From contig NZ_JARVKV010000010.1 in assembly GCF_029813835.1 (NCBI RefSeq), forward strand, positions 1-64,000: a DNA stretch of 64,000 bases, read 5' to 3'. Below are positions 32,790 through 41,065 of this stretch, piece by piece. This DNA comes from Streptomyces sp. DH37. Its GTDB lineage: Bacteria; Actinomycetota; Actinomycetes; Streptomycetales; Streptomycetaceae. Each line of letters starts with the position of its first letter. The stretch's first letter is position 1. Position numbers and translations under genes: made by a program. Under the pieces are notes generated by a model. It was not told the origin of the DNA and did no database searches. It was given only the letters and a program-made list of their open reading frames with translations.

Positions 32790-34544
32790 GTGCGCATCGC
32801 ACTGCTCACGGAGGGTGGTTACCCCTATCCGGGCGGTGACTCGGCCGTGTGGTGCGACCGGCTGGTGCGCGGCCTGGGCGGCCACGAGTTCGAGGTCTAC
32901 GCGCTCGGCCGCGGCGAGCGGCAGCGGGACGGCGCCTGGCCCGCGCTGCCGGACAACGTCCGGCGGGTGCGCACCGCCCCGCTGTGGGGGCCGGCCCCCG
33001 GAGGCGACGGACGCCGGCGCGGACACGGCAGGCGCGGGAGACGCCGGTTCGCCGAGCACTTCGCCGACCTGGCCGGCGCCGTCTGCGCCGGGACGGGCGG
33101 CGAGCGGTCCGCCGCCGAGGCGGACCGTTTCGCCAGCGGGCTCCACGGACTCGCCGACCTGGCCCTGGAGTACGGCGGGCTCGCCGCCGCCCTCCGCTCC
33201 GAGCGGGCGGTCCGGCTGCTGGAGGAGGCCTGCCGCGCCCCCGGCGCGCTCCGCGCCGTGCGCTCCGCGGCCCCGGCCGACCTCCTCACGGTCGTCGAGC
33301 AGGTGGAGAGGGCGCTGCGGCCCCTCTCGGCGGACTGGTACGGGGCCCGGGGAGGCGGACGCGGCCCCGGGCTCGCGGCGGCGGACGTCTGCCACGCGGT
33401 GGGCAGCGGCCCCGGCGCGCTCCCCGGCCTGCTGGCCGGACGCCTCTTCGGCACCCCGCTGGTGGTGACCGAGTACGGCGTACGGCTGCGCGAGCACTAC
33501 CTCGCCAGCGCCGCCCACGCCGTCGCGCCGGATGCCGCGAGCGCGCCGGTGCGGGCCCTGCTCGCCTCCCTCCACGGGTGCCTGGCGCGCGAGGCGTACC
33601 GCCGGGCGGAGCTGGTCACCTCCGGCAACATCCACGCCCGGCGCTGGCAGGAGAGGTGCGGGGCGGACCGCGGGCGGCTGCGCACGGTCCACCCGGGCAT
33701 GGACGCGTCGGAGCTGACGGGGATCGAGGAGGACTCCGGGCAGGAGCGCCCGGACCCGGTGCTGGTGTGGGTCGGGCGGATCGCGCCCGCCAGGGACCTG
33801 GTCTGCCTGCTGCACGCCTTCGCCGAGGTCCGCAGGGCCGTGCCCGGCGCCCGGCTGCTGATCGCCGAGCGCCCCGGCGGCCCCGCCGCGGAGCGGGACC
33901 CGGAGGCGGCGCAGTACCTCGCGCACTGCCGGGCGCTGGCCGCGCAGCTCTTCCCCGACGAGGCCGCGGACCCCCACAGCGCCGGCGACAACCCGGTCTG
34001 CTTCGCGCGGATCGGCGACCCCGAGCTGCCCCGGCCCGCCGACGCGTACGCCGCCGCCGACCTCGCCGTGCTCTCCAGCGTGGTGGAGGGCTTCCCGGTC
34101 TCCCTGGTCGAGGCGATGCTCGCCGGGCGGGCCACGGTCTCCACGGACGTCGGCGCGGTGTGCGAGGCCATCGGCGGCACGGGGCTGGTGGTGCCGCCGC
34201 GCAACCCCCGCGCCCTGGCGGACGCCTGCGCGGCCCTGCTGGGCGACCCCGCCCGGCGCGCCCGGCTCGGCGCCGCCGCGCGGGCCCGGGCGCAGGAGTT
34301 GTTCACCGCCGAGCGGAACGTCACGGCGTTCCGCGGCGTCTACCTCGAACTGCTCTCGCGCCGCCCGCAGCCCGCCGGACCGGCCGCCGCCGCGCTGCCC
34401 TTCGCCAGCCCGCCCGAGGCCCACCTCCCCGGGCGGTGGACCGCACCCGCCGCCCGCTCCGGCGGACGCCCCGTCCGCACCCCGGGCTGGGCCCGTACGG
34501 CGGCCGCGGGCGTGCCCGCGGGGCCGGGGGAGGGGCACCGGTGA
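32790..34544 (+). CDS. PelF-like GT4 glycosyltransferase with N-terminal DUF3492
   Basis: The 584-residue soluble enzyme begins RIALLTEGGYPYPGGDSAVWCDRLVRGLGGHEF, the DUF3492 opening typical of PelF-type transferases. The C-terminal GT-B domain (about 320-530) has VLVWVGRIAPARDL, AADLAVLSSVVEGFPVSLVEAMLAGRATVSTDVGAVCEAI (nucleotide-sugar E-X7-E region) and GLVVPPRNP. PelF polymerises N-acetylgalactosamine-containing Pel polysaccharide from UDP-sugar; donor specificity here is inferred only. GTG 32790 is chosen by homology, since the AGGAGGAA at 32768-32775 is about 14 bases away. Its stop overlaps the next gene by GTGA. Confidence 0.85.
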   Translation: MRIALLTEGGYPYPGGDSAVWCDRLVRGLGGHEFEVYALGRGERQRDGAWPALPDNVRRVRTAPLWGPAPGGDGRRRGHGRRGRRRFAEHFADLAGAVCAGTGGERSAAEADRFASGLHGLADLALEYGGLAAALRSERAVRLLEEACRAPGALRAVRSAAPADLLTVVEQVERALRPLSADWYGARGGGRGPGLAAADVCHAVGSGPGALPGLLAGRLFGTPLVVTEYGVRLREHYLASAAHAVAPDAASAPVRALLASLHGCLAREAYRRAELVTSGNIHARRWQERCGADRGRLRTVHPGMDASELTGIEEDSGQERPDPVLVWVGRIAPARDLVCLLHAFAEVRRAVPGARLLIAERPGGPAAERDPEAAQYLAHCRALAAQLFPDEAADPHSAGDNPVCFARIGDPELPRPADAYAAADLAVLSSVVEGFPVSLVEAMLAGRATVSTDVGAVCEAIGGTGLVVPPRNPRALADACAALLGDPARRARLGAAARARAQELFTAERNVTAFRGVYLELLSRRPQPAGPAAAALPFASPPEAHLPGRWTAPAARSGGRPVRTPGWARTAAAGVPAGPGEGHR

Positions 34545-35728
34545 GCGGCCCGCGCAGCCCGTACCGGCCCGTCGACCCGGTGCGCTCGCTGCTGCACCGC
34601 CACCGGGACCTGTGCGAACGGGCCGTGGACCCGCTGGAGATCGCCGCGGCCCTGGAGACGCACGGGATCACCGACCGCACCGCGGCGGGCTACCGGCACC
34701 GGGACGTGTTCTCGCTCGCCGAGGAGCTGTACGCCCGTACGCCCCGCGCCGACGGGACGCCCGCCGCGCCGGTCCGGCCGGACGCCCCCCGGCGCGGCCG
34801 GGGAGCCGGCCGGGCGCGCGCGGCGGGCGCCGCGCTGCTCCCCCTGCTGCCCGGCGGGCTGTGCGCGGCGGTGCTGGCCGCGCCCGCCCTCACCGGGGAC
34901 CTCCCGGCGTCCGCCCGTACCGCCGTCGCGGTGGCCGGGACCCTGCTCGTCCTGCTGTCCGTGCGGGCGTGCCTGCGCGGCGCCGCCCTGAACCGGGCCG
35001 CCGTGCTGGGGAGTTGCTGGCTGGTCGGCTACGCCCTGGCCGGCGACCGGCTGCTGGCCTGGGCGCTGGGCGGCGGGGCGCCGGCGGCGGTCCTCCCGGC
35101 GGCTGTCCCCCCGGCCGAGCGGTGCGTGCCGCTGGGCCTGGCCCTGGCCGTCGCACCCGCCGTGTGGTGCGCGCGCTGGTTCGCCGCGCGGGCGAGGTCG
35201 CGGCTCGGCGCGAGCCGCAGCCTGGAGGAGTTCGCGGCCCGGACGCGCTCGCTGCTCGCCGCCGCCGTCGCGCTCTTCGCCACGGCCCTGCTCGCCGTGC
35301 TGGTCGCCGCGCACGCCGCCGTGGACGGCGCTGTGGACACCGCCGTGGACACCGCTGTGGACACTGCCGTGAACGGCGTCCTGCCCGGCGGCGTGACCGG
35401 CCCGGCGGTCGTACGGATCGCCGCCGCCGCGGCGCTGGGGATCCTGCTGTTCACCGCCCTGCTGCTGGCCGCCCACGGCTTCCCGGCCGCCGCCGCCGGG
35501 GGCATCGCCGCGGCCTGCGTCCTGGAGGCCGCGGCGCTCGCCGCCGCCGCGGCGGCCTCCCGGTGGCCCGGCCCGGCGTTCCCGGGCCGCTCCGTGGAGG
35601 CGCTGGCCACCGCCTGGGGACCGGCCGCCGTACCCGCCCTCGCCTGCGGCTGCGCGGCCCTGGCCCTGCTGGCCCTCGCCGCCTCCTCCCTCGCCGGCGC
35701 CTCCGCCCACCACCGGGACGGGCCGTGA
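34541..35728 (+). CDS. Polytopic membrane protein of the PelF-like cluster
   Basis: The 395-residue protein starts with a soluble part (1-85, VDPVRSLLHRHRDLCERAVDPLEIAAALETHGITDRTAAGYRHRDVFSLAEEL). About eight to ten membrane helices follow. Near residue 255-275 it has the repeat VDGAVDTAVDTAVDTAVNG. Translation is coupled to the glycosyltransferase (GTGA). I recognise no family. By position it could be the membrane partner or exporter for a polymer, as PelG is for PelF, but it lacks visible sequence similarity to PelG. Confidence 0.75.
   Translation: MSGPRSPYRPVDPVRSLLHRHRDLCERAVDPLEIAAALETHGITDRTAAGYRHRDVFSLAEELYARTPRADGTPAAPVRPDAPRRGRGAGRARAAGAALLPLLPGGLCAAVLAAPALTGDLPASARTAVAVAGTLLVLLSVRACLRGAALNRAAVLGSCWLVGYALAGDRLLAWALGGGAPAAVLPAAVPPAERCVPLGLALAVAPAVWCARWFAARARSRLGASRSLEEFAARTRSLLAAAVALFATALLAVLVAAHAAVDGAVDTAVDTAVDTAVNGVLPGGVTGPAVVRIAAAAALGILLFTALLLAAHGFPAAAAGGIAAACVLEAAALAAAAAASRWPGPAFPGRSVEALATAWGPAAVPALACGCAALALLALAASSLAGASAHHRDGP
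35324..35377. repeat. In-frame 12-base tandem repeat in the membrane protein gene
   Basis: Four imperfect copies of GTGGACACCGCC encode VD(T/G)A units between two membrane segments. Confidence 0.65.
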
Positions 35729-35806
35729 CCTGAGACCCCGCCCCCCGACCCCCGCCGGCGTACGTCCCCCCGCACGCCGCGCACCACCGATGAAGGAGCA
35801 CACCCG

Positions 35807-35863
35807 ATGACCGTTCCGCGCGCCACCGGCGTCACCCCCGCAGCGCGGGAGGACGCCCGATGA
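35807..35863 (+). CDS. 18-codon mini-ORF coupled to the epimerase gene
   Basis: An ATG at 35807 with an excellent AAGGAG site eight bases upstream opens an 18-residue frame beginning MTVPRATGVTPAAR. Its stop (35861-35863) overlaps the epimerase start (35860) as ATGA. A second site GGGAGG for the epimerase lies inside the mini-ORF. It may be a leader peptide that couples or regulates epimerase translation, or a relic N-terminus. No family is recognisable at this length. Confidence 0.5.
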   Translation: MTVPRATGVTPAAREDAR

Positions 35864-36777
35864 GAGTGCTGCTGATCGGAGCCAACGGATACCTCGGCCG
35901 CCACGTGGCCGACCGCCTGCTCGCGGACCCCGCCGTCCAGCTCACCGCGCTCGGCCGGGGCGACGACGCCGACGTCCGCTTCGACCTGTCCACCGGCAGC
36001 CCCGGGGCGCTCACCCGCTTCCTGGACGCCGTCCACCCCGGCGTCGTCGTCAACTGCGCCGGCGCCACCCGCGGCGGCGCGCGGGACCTGATCCGGCACA
36101 ACACCGTGGCCACCGCCACCGTCTGCGAGTCCCTGCGCCGCAGCGGCTGCGGGGCCCGGCTGGTCCACCTCGGCTGCGCGGCCGAGTACGGCCCCTCCCC
36201 GGCCGGCTCCTCGACCGGGGAGGACGCCGTGCCGCGCCCCGGCAGCCCGTACGGCGTCAGCAAGCTCGCCGCCAGCGAACTGGTGCTGGGCTCCGGGCTG
36301 GACGCCATCGTGCTGCGCGTCTTCTCCCCGACCGGCCCCGGCACCCCGACCGGCTCGCCGCTGGGGCGCTTGGCGGAGGCGATGCGCCGGGTGATGCAGC
36401 AGGGCGAGGGCGAGCTGCGGCTCGCCGGGCTGGCCGTCCAGCGCGACTTCGTGGACGTGCGGGACGTGGCGCGGGCGGTGCACGCCGCGGCGCTCTCCGC
36501 GGCCCAGGGCGTGGTCAACATCGGGAGCGGGCGCGCGGTGCGGCTGCGCGAGGTGGTCTCCGTGCTGGCCCGGGTCGCCGGCTACACCGGCCCGGTGCAC
36601 GAGATGGACGACCAGCATCCGGTGGGCGGCCCGCAGGTGCCCCCCTACCCCGACGGCTGCGGCCCCTGGCAGCAGGCGGACGTGCGCAGCGCGCGCGACC
36701 GGCTCGGCTGGCGGCCCCGGATCGGGCTGGAGGAGTCGCTGGCGGACATCTGGATGGAGGCGGCGTGCCGTATCTGA
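35860..36777 (+). CDS. NAD-dependent epimerase/dehydratase (extended SDR)
   Basis: The 305-residue SDR enzyme has the nucleotide motif LLIGANGYLGRHVADRLL (5-22), VNCAGATRGG near 65, HLGCAAEYGPS near 105 and the catalytic YGVSK near 128. These are as in UDP-sugar 4-epimerases and dTDP-sugar dehydratases. Its place between a PelF-like transferase and a spherulin-4-like hydrolase suggests it supplies a UDP-hexosamine, as PelX does in Pel systems. This is inference. The stop lies 13 bases inside the next gene. Confidence 0.85.
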   Translation: MRVLLIGANGYLGRHVADRLLADPAVQLTALGRGDDADVRFDLSTGSPGALTRFLDAVHPGVVVNCAGATRGGARDLIRHNTVATATVCESLRRSGCGARLVHLGCAAEYGPSPAGSSTGEDAVPRPGSPYGVSKLAASELVLGSGLDAIVLRVFSPTGPGTPTGSPLGRLAEAMRRVMQQGEGELRLAGLAVQRDFVDVRDVARAVHAAALSAAQGVVNIGSGRAVRLREVVSVLARVAGYTGPVHEMDDQHPVGGPQVPPYPDGCGPWQQADVRSARDRLGWRPRIGLEESLADIWMEAACRI

Positions 36778-37529
36778 CCAGCTCCGGCAGACGCAGACCG
36801 GCCGCCGGCGCGCCCGGCCGCCTCGGCGTCGGGGTGCCCGGCTACGCGCACCCGATGGTGGCGCCCGCGGAGTGGGCCGGACTGACCCGCCCGGGCGCGC
36901 CGGTGCACTGGGCGGTGCTCAACGTGGCACGCGGGCCGGGGGCGCGCCCCGACCCGTACTGCGCCGCGGCGGCCGCCGGGCTGCGCGAGGCCGGGGTGCG
37001 CGTGCTGGGCCACCTGGACCTGCGGCACGGCACCCGCGACTTCGGCCCGCTGGTCCGCGACGCGCACCGCTTCCTCGACTGGTACGGGGTGGACGGCTTC
37101 TACCTGGACCGCTGCCCGGGCGACCGCGCCTCGCTGCCGGAGGTGCGCCGGGTGGCGACCGCGCTGCGCGCCCTGAGCGGGAACGCCCACGTCGTCCTCG
37201 TGCCGGGCACCCACCCCTTCCCCGGCTACGCGGAGGCGGGCGACCAGCTCGTGACGTTCTCCGGGCCGTGGCCGGAGTACCGCTGGTCGCAGGTGGCGGA
37301 GTGGACGGCGGACCACCCGCCGGAACGCTTCTGCCATCTGGTGCACGGCGTACCGCGCACCCACCTGGAGGAGGCCGTGCGCATCGCCCGCTGGCAGGGA
37401 GCGGGCACCGTCTGGTTCACCGACCGCACCCGCCGGGGGCGCCGGGGGGAGACCGCGGACCCCTGGGAGACCATGCCCGGCTACTGGGACGAGATCGTCT
37501 CGCGCCTCGGACCTGGTATCTCGGAATGA
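36765..37529 (+). CDS. Spherulin-4-like (GH135/GH114-type) TIM-barrel protein
   Basis: The 254-residue protein has RLGVGVPGYAHPMVAPAEW near 20, VHWAVLNVARGPGARPDPYCAAAAAGLREAGVRVLGHLDLRHGTRD (30-90), and DWYGVDGFYLDRCPGD near 105. It ends in TVWFTDRTRRG. This is the pattern of spherulation-specific family 4 proteins. The family includes Sph3, which cuts galactosaminogalactan, and relatives of the PelA hydrolase. The usual Asp-Glu pair after GVDG is Asp-Arg here, so catalysis may differ. No signal peptide is evident, which is unusual for this family. The GTG start overlaps the epimerase gene. Confidence 0.8.
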   Translation: MPYLTSSGRRRPAAGAPGRLGVGVPGYAHPMVAPAEWAGLTRPGAPVHWAVLNVARGPGARPDPYCAAAAAGLREAGVRVLGHLDLRHGTRDFGPLVRDAHRFLDWYGVDGFYLDRCPGDRASLPEVRRVATALRALSGNAHVVLVPGTHPFPGYAEAGDQLVTFSGPWPEYRWSQVAEWTADHPPERFCHLVHGVPRTHLEEAVRIARWQGAGTVWFTDRTRRGRRGETADPWETMPGYWDEIVSRLGPGISE

Positions 37530-37592
37530 GATAGGGCGTGGCAGTGTTACGCGAGGAACAACCGTCCACCGACCAACCCTGTTGAGGTCTCC

Positions 37593-38771
37593 GTGTCGCT
37601 GCCACCCCTGGTCGAACCGGCCTCCGAGCTCACTGTCGACGAGGTCCGCAGATACTCCCGCCACCTGATCATCCCGGACGTCGGGATGGACGGGCAGAAG
37701 CGGCTGAAGAACGCCAAGGTCCTCTGCGTGGGCGCGGGCGGCCTCGGCTCGCCGACCCTGATGTACCTGGCCGCGGCGGGCGTCGGCACTCTCGGCATCA
37801 TCGAGTTCGACGAGGTCGACGAGTCCAACCTCCAGCGCCAGATCATCCACAGCCAGTCGGACATCGGCCGGTCCAAGGCCGAGTCGGCCCGGGACACGGT
37901 GCTCGGGATCAACCCGTACGTGAAGGTCAACCTGCACCAGGAGCGGCTGGACTCCTCCAACGTGATGGAGATCTTCGCCGAGTACGACCTGATCGTGGAC
38001 GGCACCGACAACTTCGCCACCCGCTACCTGGTCAACGACGCCTGCGTGCTGCTGAAGAAGCCGTACGTGTGGGGTTCGATCTACCGCTTCGACGGCCAGG
38101 CGTCGGTCTTCTGGAGCGAGCACGGGCCGTGCTACCGCTGCCTGTACCCCGAGCCCCCGCCGCCGGGCATGGTCCCGAGCTGCGCCGAGGGCGGCGTGCT
38201 GGGCGTGCTGTGCGCCTCCATCGGATCCATCCAGACCACCGAGGCGATCAAGCTCCTGGCGGGCATCGGCGAGCCGCTGCTCGGCCGCCTGATGATCTAC
38301 GACGCCCTGGAGATGACCTACCGCCAGGTCAAGGTCCGCAAGGACCCCGAGTGCGCGGTCTGCGGCAAGAACCCCACGGTCACCGAGTTGATCGACTACG
38401 AGGCGTTCTGCGGCGTGGTCTCCGACGAGGCCCAGCAGGCCGCGATGGGCGCGACCATCACCCCGCAGCAGCTCAAGGAGTGGATCGACGAGGGCGAGAA
38501 CATCGACATCATCGATGTCCGCGAGCCCAACGAGTACGAGATCGTCTCCATCCCCGGTGCGCGTCTGATCCCGAAGAACGAGTTCCTGATGGGCAACGCC
38601 CTGGGCGAGCTGCCGCAGGACAAGCGGATCGTCTTGCACTGCAAGACGGGTGTCCGCAGTGCGGAAGTCCTCGCGGTCCTGAAGAACGCGGGCTTCGCCG
38701 ACGCCGTCCACGTCGGCGGCGGCGTCATCGGCTGGGTCACCCAGATCGAGCCGGAGAAGCCGGTCTACTGA
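37593..38771 (+). CDS. moeZ: Adenylyltransferase/sulfurtransferase MoeZ
   Basis: MoeZ activates the C-terminal Gly-Gly of sulfur-carrier proteins by adenylylation and then sulfurates it, serving molybdopterin and other thio-cofactor pathways. The 392-residue protein has the E1-like domain (GAGGLGSPTLMYLAAAGVGTLGIIEFDEVDESNLQRQ near 50-88), two zinc CxxC motifs (CYRC near 180, CAVC near 253) and a C-terminal rhodanese domain. The active-site loop of the latter is HCKTGVRS (Cys about 350). It matches Rv3206c. The GTG start has GAGG upstream. It faces the molybdate operon, so cofactor synthesis and metal uptake are adjacent. Confidence 0.93.
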   Translation: MSLPPLVEPASELTVDEVRRYSRHLIIPDVGMDGQKRLKNAKVLCVGAGGLGSPTLMYLAAAGVGTLGIIEFDEVDESNLQRQIIHSQSDIGRSKAESARDTVLGINPYVKVNLHQERLDSSNVMEIFAEYDLIVDGTDNFATRYLVNDACVLLKKPYVWGSIYRFDGQASVFWSEHGPCYRCLYPEPPPPGMVPSCAEGGVLGVLCASIGSIQTTEAIKLLAGIGEPLLGRLMIYDALEMTYRQVKVRKDPECAVCGKNPTVTELIDYEAFCGVVSDEAQQAAMGATITPQQLKEWIDEGENIDIIDVREPNEYEIVSIPGARLIPKNEFLMGNALGELPQDKRIVLHCKTGVRSAEVLAVLKNAGFADAVHVGGGVIGWVTQIEPEKPVY

Positions 38772-38808
38772 CCGCAGGACCGGACGACATGCGGGCGACG
38801 TGTGGAAG

Positions 38809-38837
38809 CGGCCCCGGAGACCCCGTCTCCGGGGCCG
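38809..38837. terminator. Hairpin between convergent moeZ and modB
   Basis: A perfect 12-base stem (38809-38820 with 38826-38837) has a 5-base loop. A second, 8-base-stem hairpin (38843-38850 with 38865-38872) follows at once. Confidence 0.7.
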
Positions 38838-38915
38838 CCGCGCGTCCCGGCCGCCGTACGGCCGCCGGGACGGAAGGCTGCGGTGGTGATCGGTGGTGAT
38901 CGGTGGCGGGCGGTC

Positions 38916-39722
38916 TCAGCGCGAGTGGCCCAGCCAGCGGCCGCGCAGGACGACCAGGACGGCCGTCGCCACGGCGAGCAGCAGCAGGGAGACCGAGGTC
39001 GCGGCGGCCGGGTCCTGCTGGAGGAGCAGGTAGACCTGGAGCGGCAGGGTCTGGGTGGCGCCCGGCAGGTTGCCCGCGAAGGTGATCGTCGCGCCGAACT
39101 CGCCCAGCGCCCTCGCCCAGCACAGCGCCCCGCCCGCGACCAGGGCGGGCGTCGCCATGGGCAGGGTGACGTACCGCAGGGTCTGGGGAAGGGTCGCGCC
39201 CATCGTGGCGGCGGCCTCCTCGTAGCGCGGATGGATCCCGGCCAGCGCCCCCTCCAGACTGATGACCAGGAACGGCATCGCCACGAAGGCGGCGGCGACC
39301 ACCGCGCCCGCGGTGGAGAACGGCAGCGTCACCCCGGCGGCCTCCAGCGGTCCGCCCAGCAGGCCGCCGCGTCCGAAGCCGCGCAGCAGGGCCACGCCCG
39401 CGACGGTCGGCGGCAGCACCATCGGCAGCAGCACCAGGGAGCGCACCAGCGCCTTGCCGGGGAAGTCGGTGCGGGCCAGCAGCCACGCCAGCGGCACGCC
39501 CAGGGCGAGGGAGAGCAGCAGGGCCCAGCCGGAGACCAGCAGGGACAGGCCCAGGGCCCGGACCACGGCGGGGGAGGAGAGCTGCCCGGCCAGGTCCCGC
39601 CAGGGCGTGTGGGCCACCACCCCGGCCAGGGGGAGGGCCAGGAAGACCAGCGCCAGCGCGGCGGGCACGGCCAGCGCGGCGGGCGTCCGCGCACGGGCGC
39701 GACGGGCGGTGCGGCGGCTCAT
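38916..39722 (-). CDS. modB: Molybdate ABC transporter permease
   Basis: The 268-residue inner-membrane permease has about six helices and the EAA-type loop [27 protein letters not shown] near 175-200. This loop contacts the ATPase. The sequence [27 protein letters not shown] near 210-240 is characteristic of ModB. Its ATG overlaps the modA stop by ATGA. No modC ATPase gene follows, so it must borrow one or use a distant partner. Confidence 0.9.
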   Translation of the reverse strand: MSRRTARRARARTPAALAVPAALALVFLALPLAGVVAHTPWRDLAGQLSSPAVVRALGLSLLVSGWALLLSLALGVPLAWLLARTDFPGKALVRSLVLLPMVLPPTVAGVALLRGFGRGGLLGGPLEAAGVTLPFSTAGAVVAAAFVAMPFLVISLEGALAGIHPRYEEAAATMGATLPQTLRYVTLPMATPALVAGGALCWARALGEFGATITFAGNLPGATQTLPLQVYLLLQQDPAAATSVSLLLLAVATAVLVVLRGRWLGHSR

Positions 39723-40537
39723 GGCAGCTGGAAACCGGCCTCCCGCAGCAGGCGGCGGGCCGGCCCGGTGCCCAGCCACGCGATGACGGCGGCGGCCTCC
39801 CGCGGGTGCGCCGCGTCCTTGAGCGGGGCGGCGGGGTAGCGCACGGCGGGGCCGCCGACGGGCACGGCCTCGACGCGCCCGTCCGCGGCCACGGCGTCCG
39901 TGACGTACACCAGCCCGGCATCGGCCTCGCCCAGCTCCACCTTGCTCAGCACGGCCCGCACGCTCGGCTCCCGGGAGACCGGGCGCACGGTGACGCCGTG
40001 CCGCTCCAGCAGCCGCTGCCCGTACCGGCCGGCGGGGACCTCGGGGGCGGCGAGCACGACCTTGACGTCCTCGCGGGCGAGGTCGTGGAGGGAGTCGACG
40101 CCCAGGGGGTTGCCGGGTGCGGTGGCGAGGGCGAGCCGGTTGCGGGCGATCACGGTGGGCGGGCCGGTGAGGTCCCGCAGCGCGTCCATCGTCGCGGTGT
40201 CGGCGGTGACGACCAGGTCGGCGGGCGCGCCCTGGCGGATCTGCGCGGCCAGCTCCTGGGAGCCGGCGAAGGACAGGCGCAGCCGTACGCCGGGGTGCTC
40301 CTCCTCGTAGGCGGCGCCCGCCCCGGTGAGGACGTCGGTGAGGGAGGAGGCCGCCAGCACCGTCACGGTGGTCTCCGCGCCGTCGCCGGTGCGGCCGAGC
40401 GCGCCGCCCCCGCAGGCCGCCGTCAGGGCGGTCAGCGGGGTCAGGACGGCCAGCAGCACGGCGGCGAGACGGACGCGGCGGGACGGCCGGGAGGGCGCGC
40501 GGGGCGTACGCGTACCGGGCACGGCGGGCCGCCTCAC
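39719..40537 (-). CDS. modA: Molybdate-binding lipoprotein
   Basis: The 272-residue product has a basic N-terminus, a hydrophobic segment and the lipobox LTAAC near residue 42, followed by a ModA-type type II binding fold. Motifs include [56 protein letters not shown] and [17 protein letters not shown]. These include the Ser residues that bind the oxyanion. It overlaps the upstream Mop gene by four bases and modB by four bases, so the three genes form a tightly packed operon. Confidence 0.9.
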   Translation of the reverse strand: MRRPAVPGTRTPRAPSRPSRRVRLAAVLLAVLTPLTALTAACGGGALGRTGDGAETTVTVLAASSLTDVLTGAGAAYEEEHPGVRLRLSFAGSQELAAQIRQGAPADLVVTADTATMDALRDLTGPPTVIARNRLALATAPGNPLGVDSLHDLAREDVKVVLAAPEVPAGRYGQRLLERHGVTVRPVSREPSVRAVLSKVELGEADAGLVYVTDAVAADGRVEAVPVGGPAVRYPAAPLKDAAHPREAAAVIAWLGTGPARRLLREAGFQLP

Positions 40538-40950
40538 ACCCGGTCGACGTGCACGTTGGTGGCCTTCACCCGGGCCACGGCCTCCACGCCGACCGCCAGG
40601 CCCAGCTCCTCCACGGCCTCCCGGGTGAGCAGGGAGACCAGCCGGTGGGGCCCGGCCTGGATCTCGACCTGGGCCGCGACGTCGCCGAGTCTGACGGCGG
40701 TGACGATCCCGGGGAAGGCGTTGCGGACGCTGGTGTGCGGTTCGCGGTCCTCCCCGTCGGAGCCGCCGGGGCCACCGGGGCCCTCCGCGGCGAGCGCGAC
40801 GGCGAAGGCGGCCAGGTCCTCGCCCGCCACCAGCCGCCGTCCGCCCTCGTCCCGGCGCGTGGGCAGCCGTCCGGCGTCCGCCCAGCGGCGCACGGTGTCG
40901 GGGCTGACGCCGAGCAGCCGGGCCGCCCGGCCCATGGAGTAGGAACGCAT
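40534..40950 (-). CDS. HTH plus TOBE (Mop) molybdate-responsive protein
   Basis: The 138-residue protein has an N-terminal MerR/excisionase-like helix-turn-helix ([38 protein letters not shown], 4-41). A C-terminal TOBE domain (about 73-138: [46 protein letters not shown]) is of the type that binds molybdate. As first gene of the mod operon it is probably the molybdate-sensing regulator. The ATG at 40950 has no ribosome-binding site; a promoter places transcription start at this codon. Confidence 0.85.
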   Translation of the reverse strand: MRSYSMGRAARLLGVSPDTVRRWADAGRLPTRRDEGGRRLVAGEDLAAFAVALAAEGPGGPGGSDGEDREPHTSVRNAFPGIVTAVRLGDVAAQVEIQAGPHRLVSLLTREAVEELGLAVGVEAVARVKATNVHVDRV

Positions 40951-40957
40951 GTGCACG

Positions 40958-40987
40958 ACGTTATGGCGTACGGGCTGGCGGAAGCAA
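40958..40987 (-). promoter_or_regulatory. Promoter giving a leaderless mod transcript
   Basis: On the minus strand TTGCTT (40987-40982) and TAACGT (40963-40958) are 18 bases apart. The -10 ends seven bases before the ATG at 40950, so the transcript would start at or within a base of the initiation codon. Confidence 0.55.
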
Positions 40988-41065
40988 GGCGGTTCGGGGT
41001 CTGGGGCTCGTATCCGCGAGGCGGGCGTCCGTCCGTGCCGTGCCCAGGCCGTGCTCAAGCCGTGC

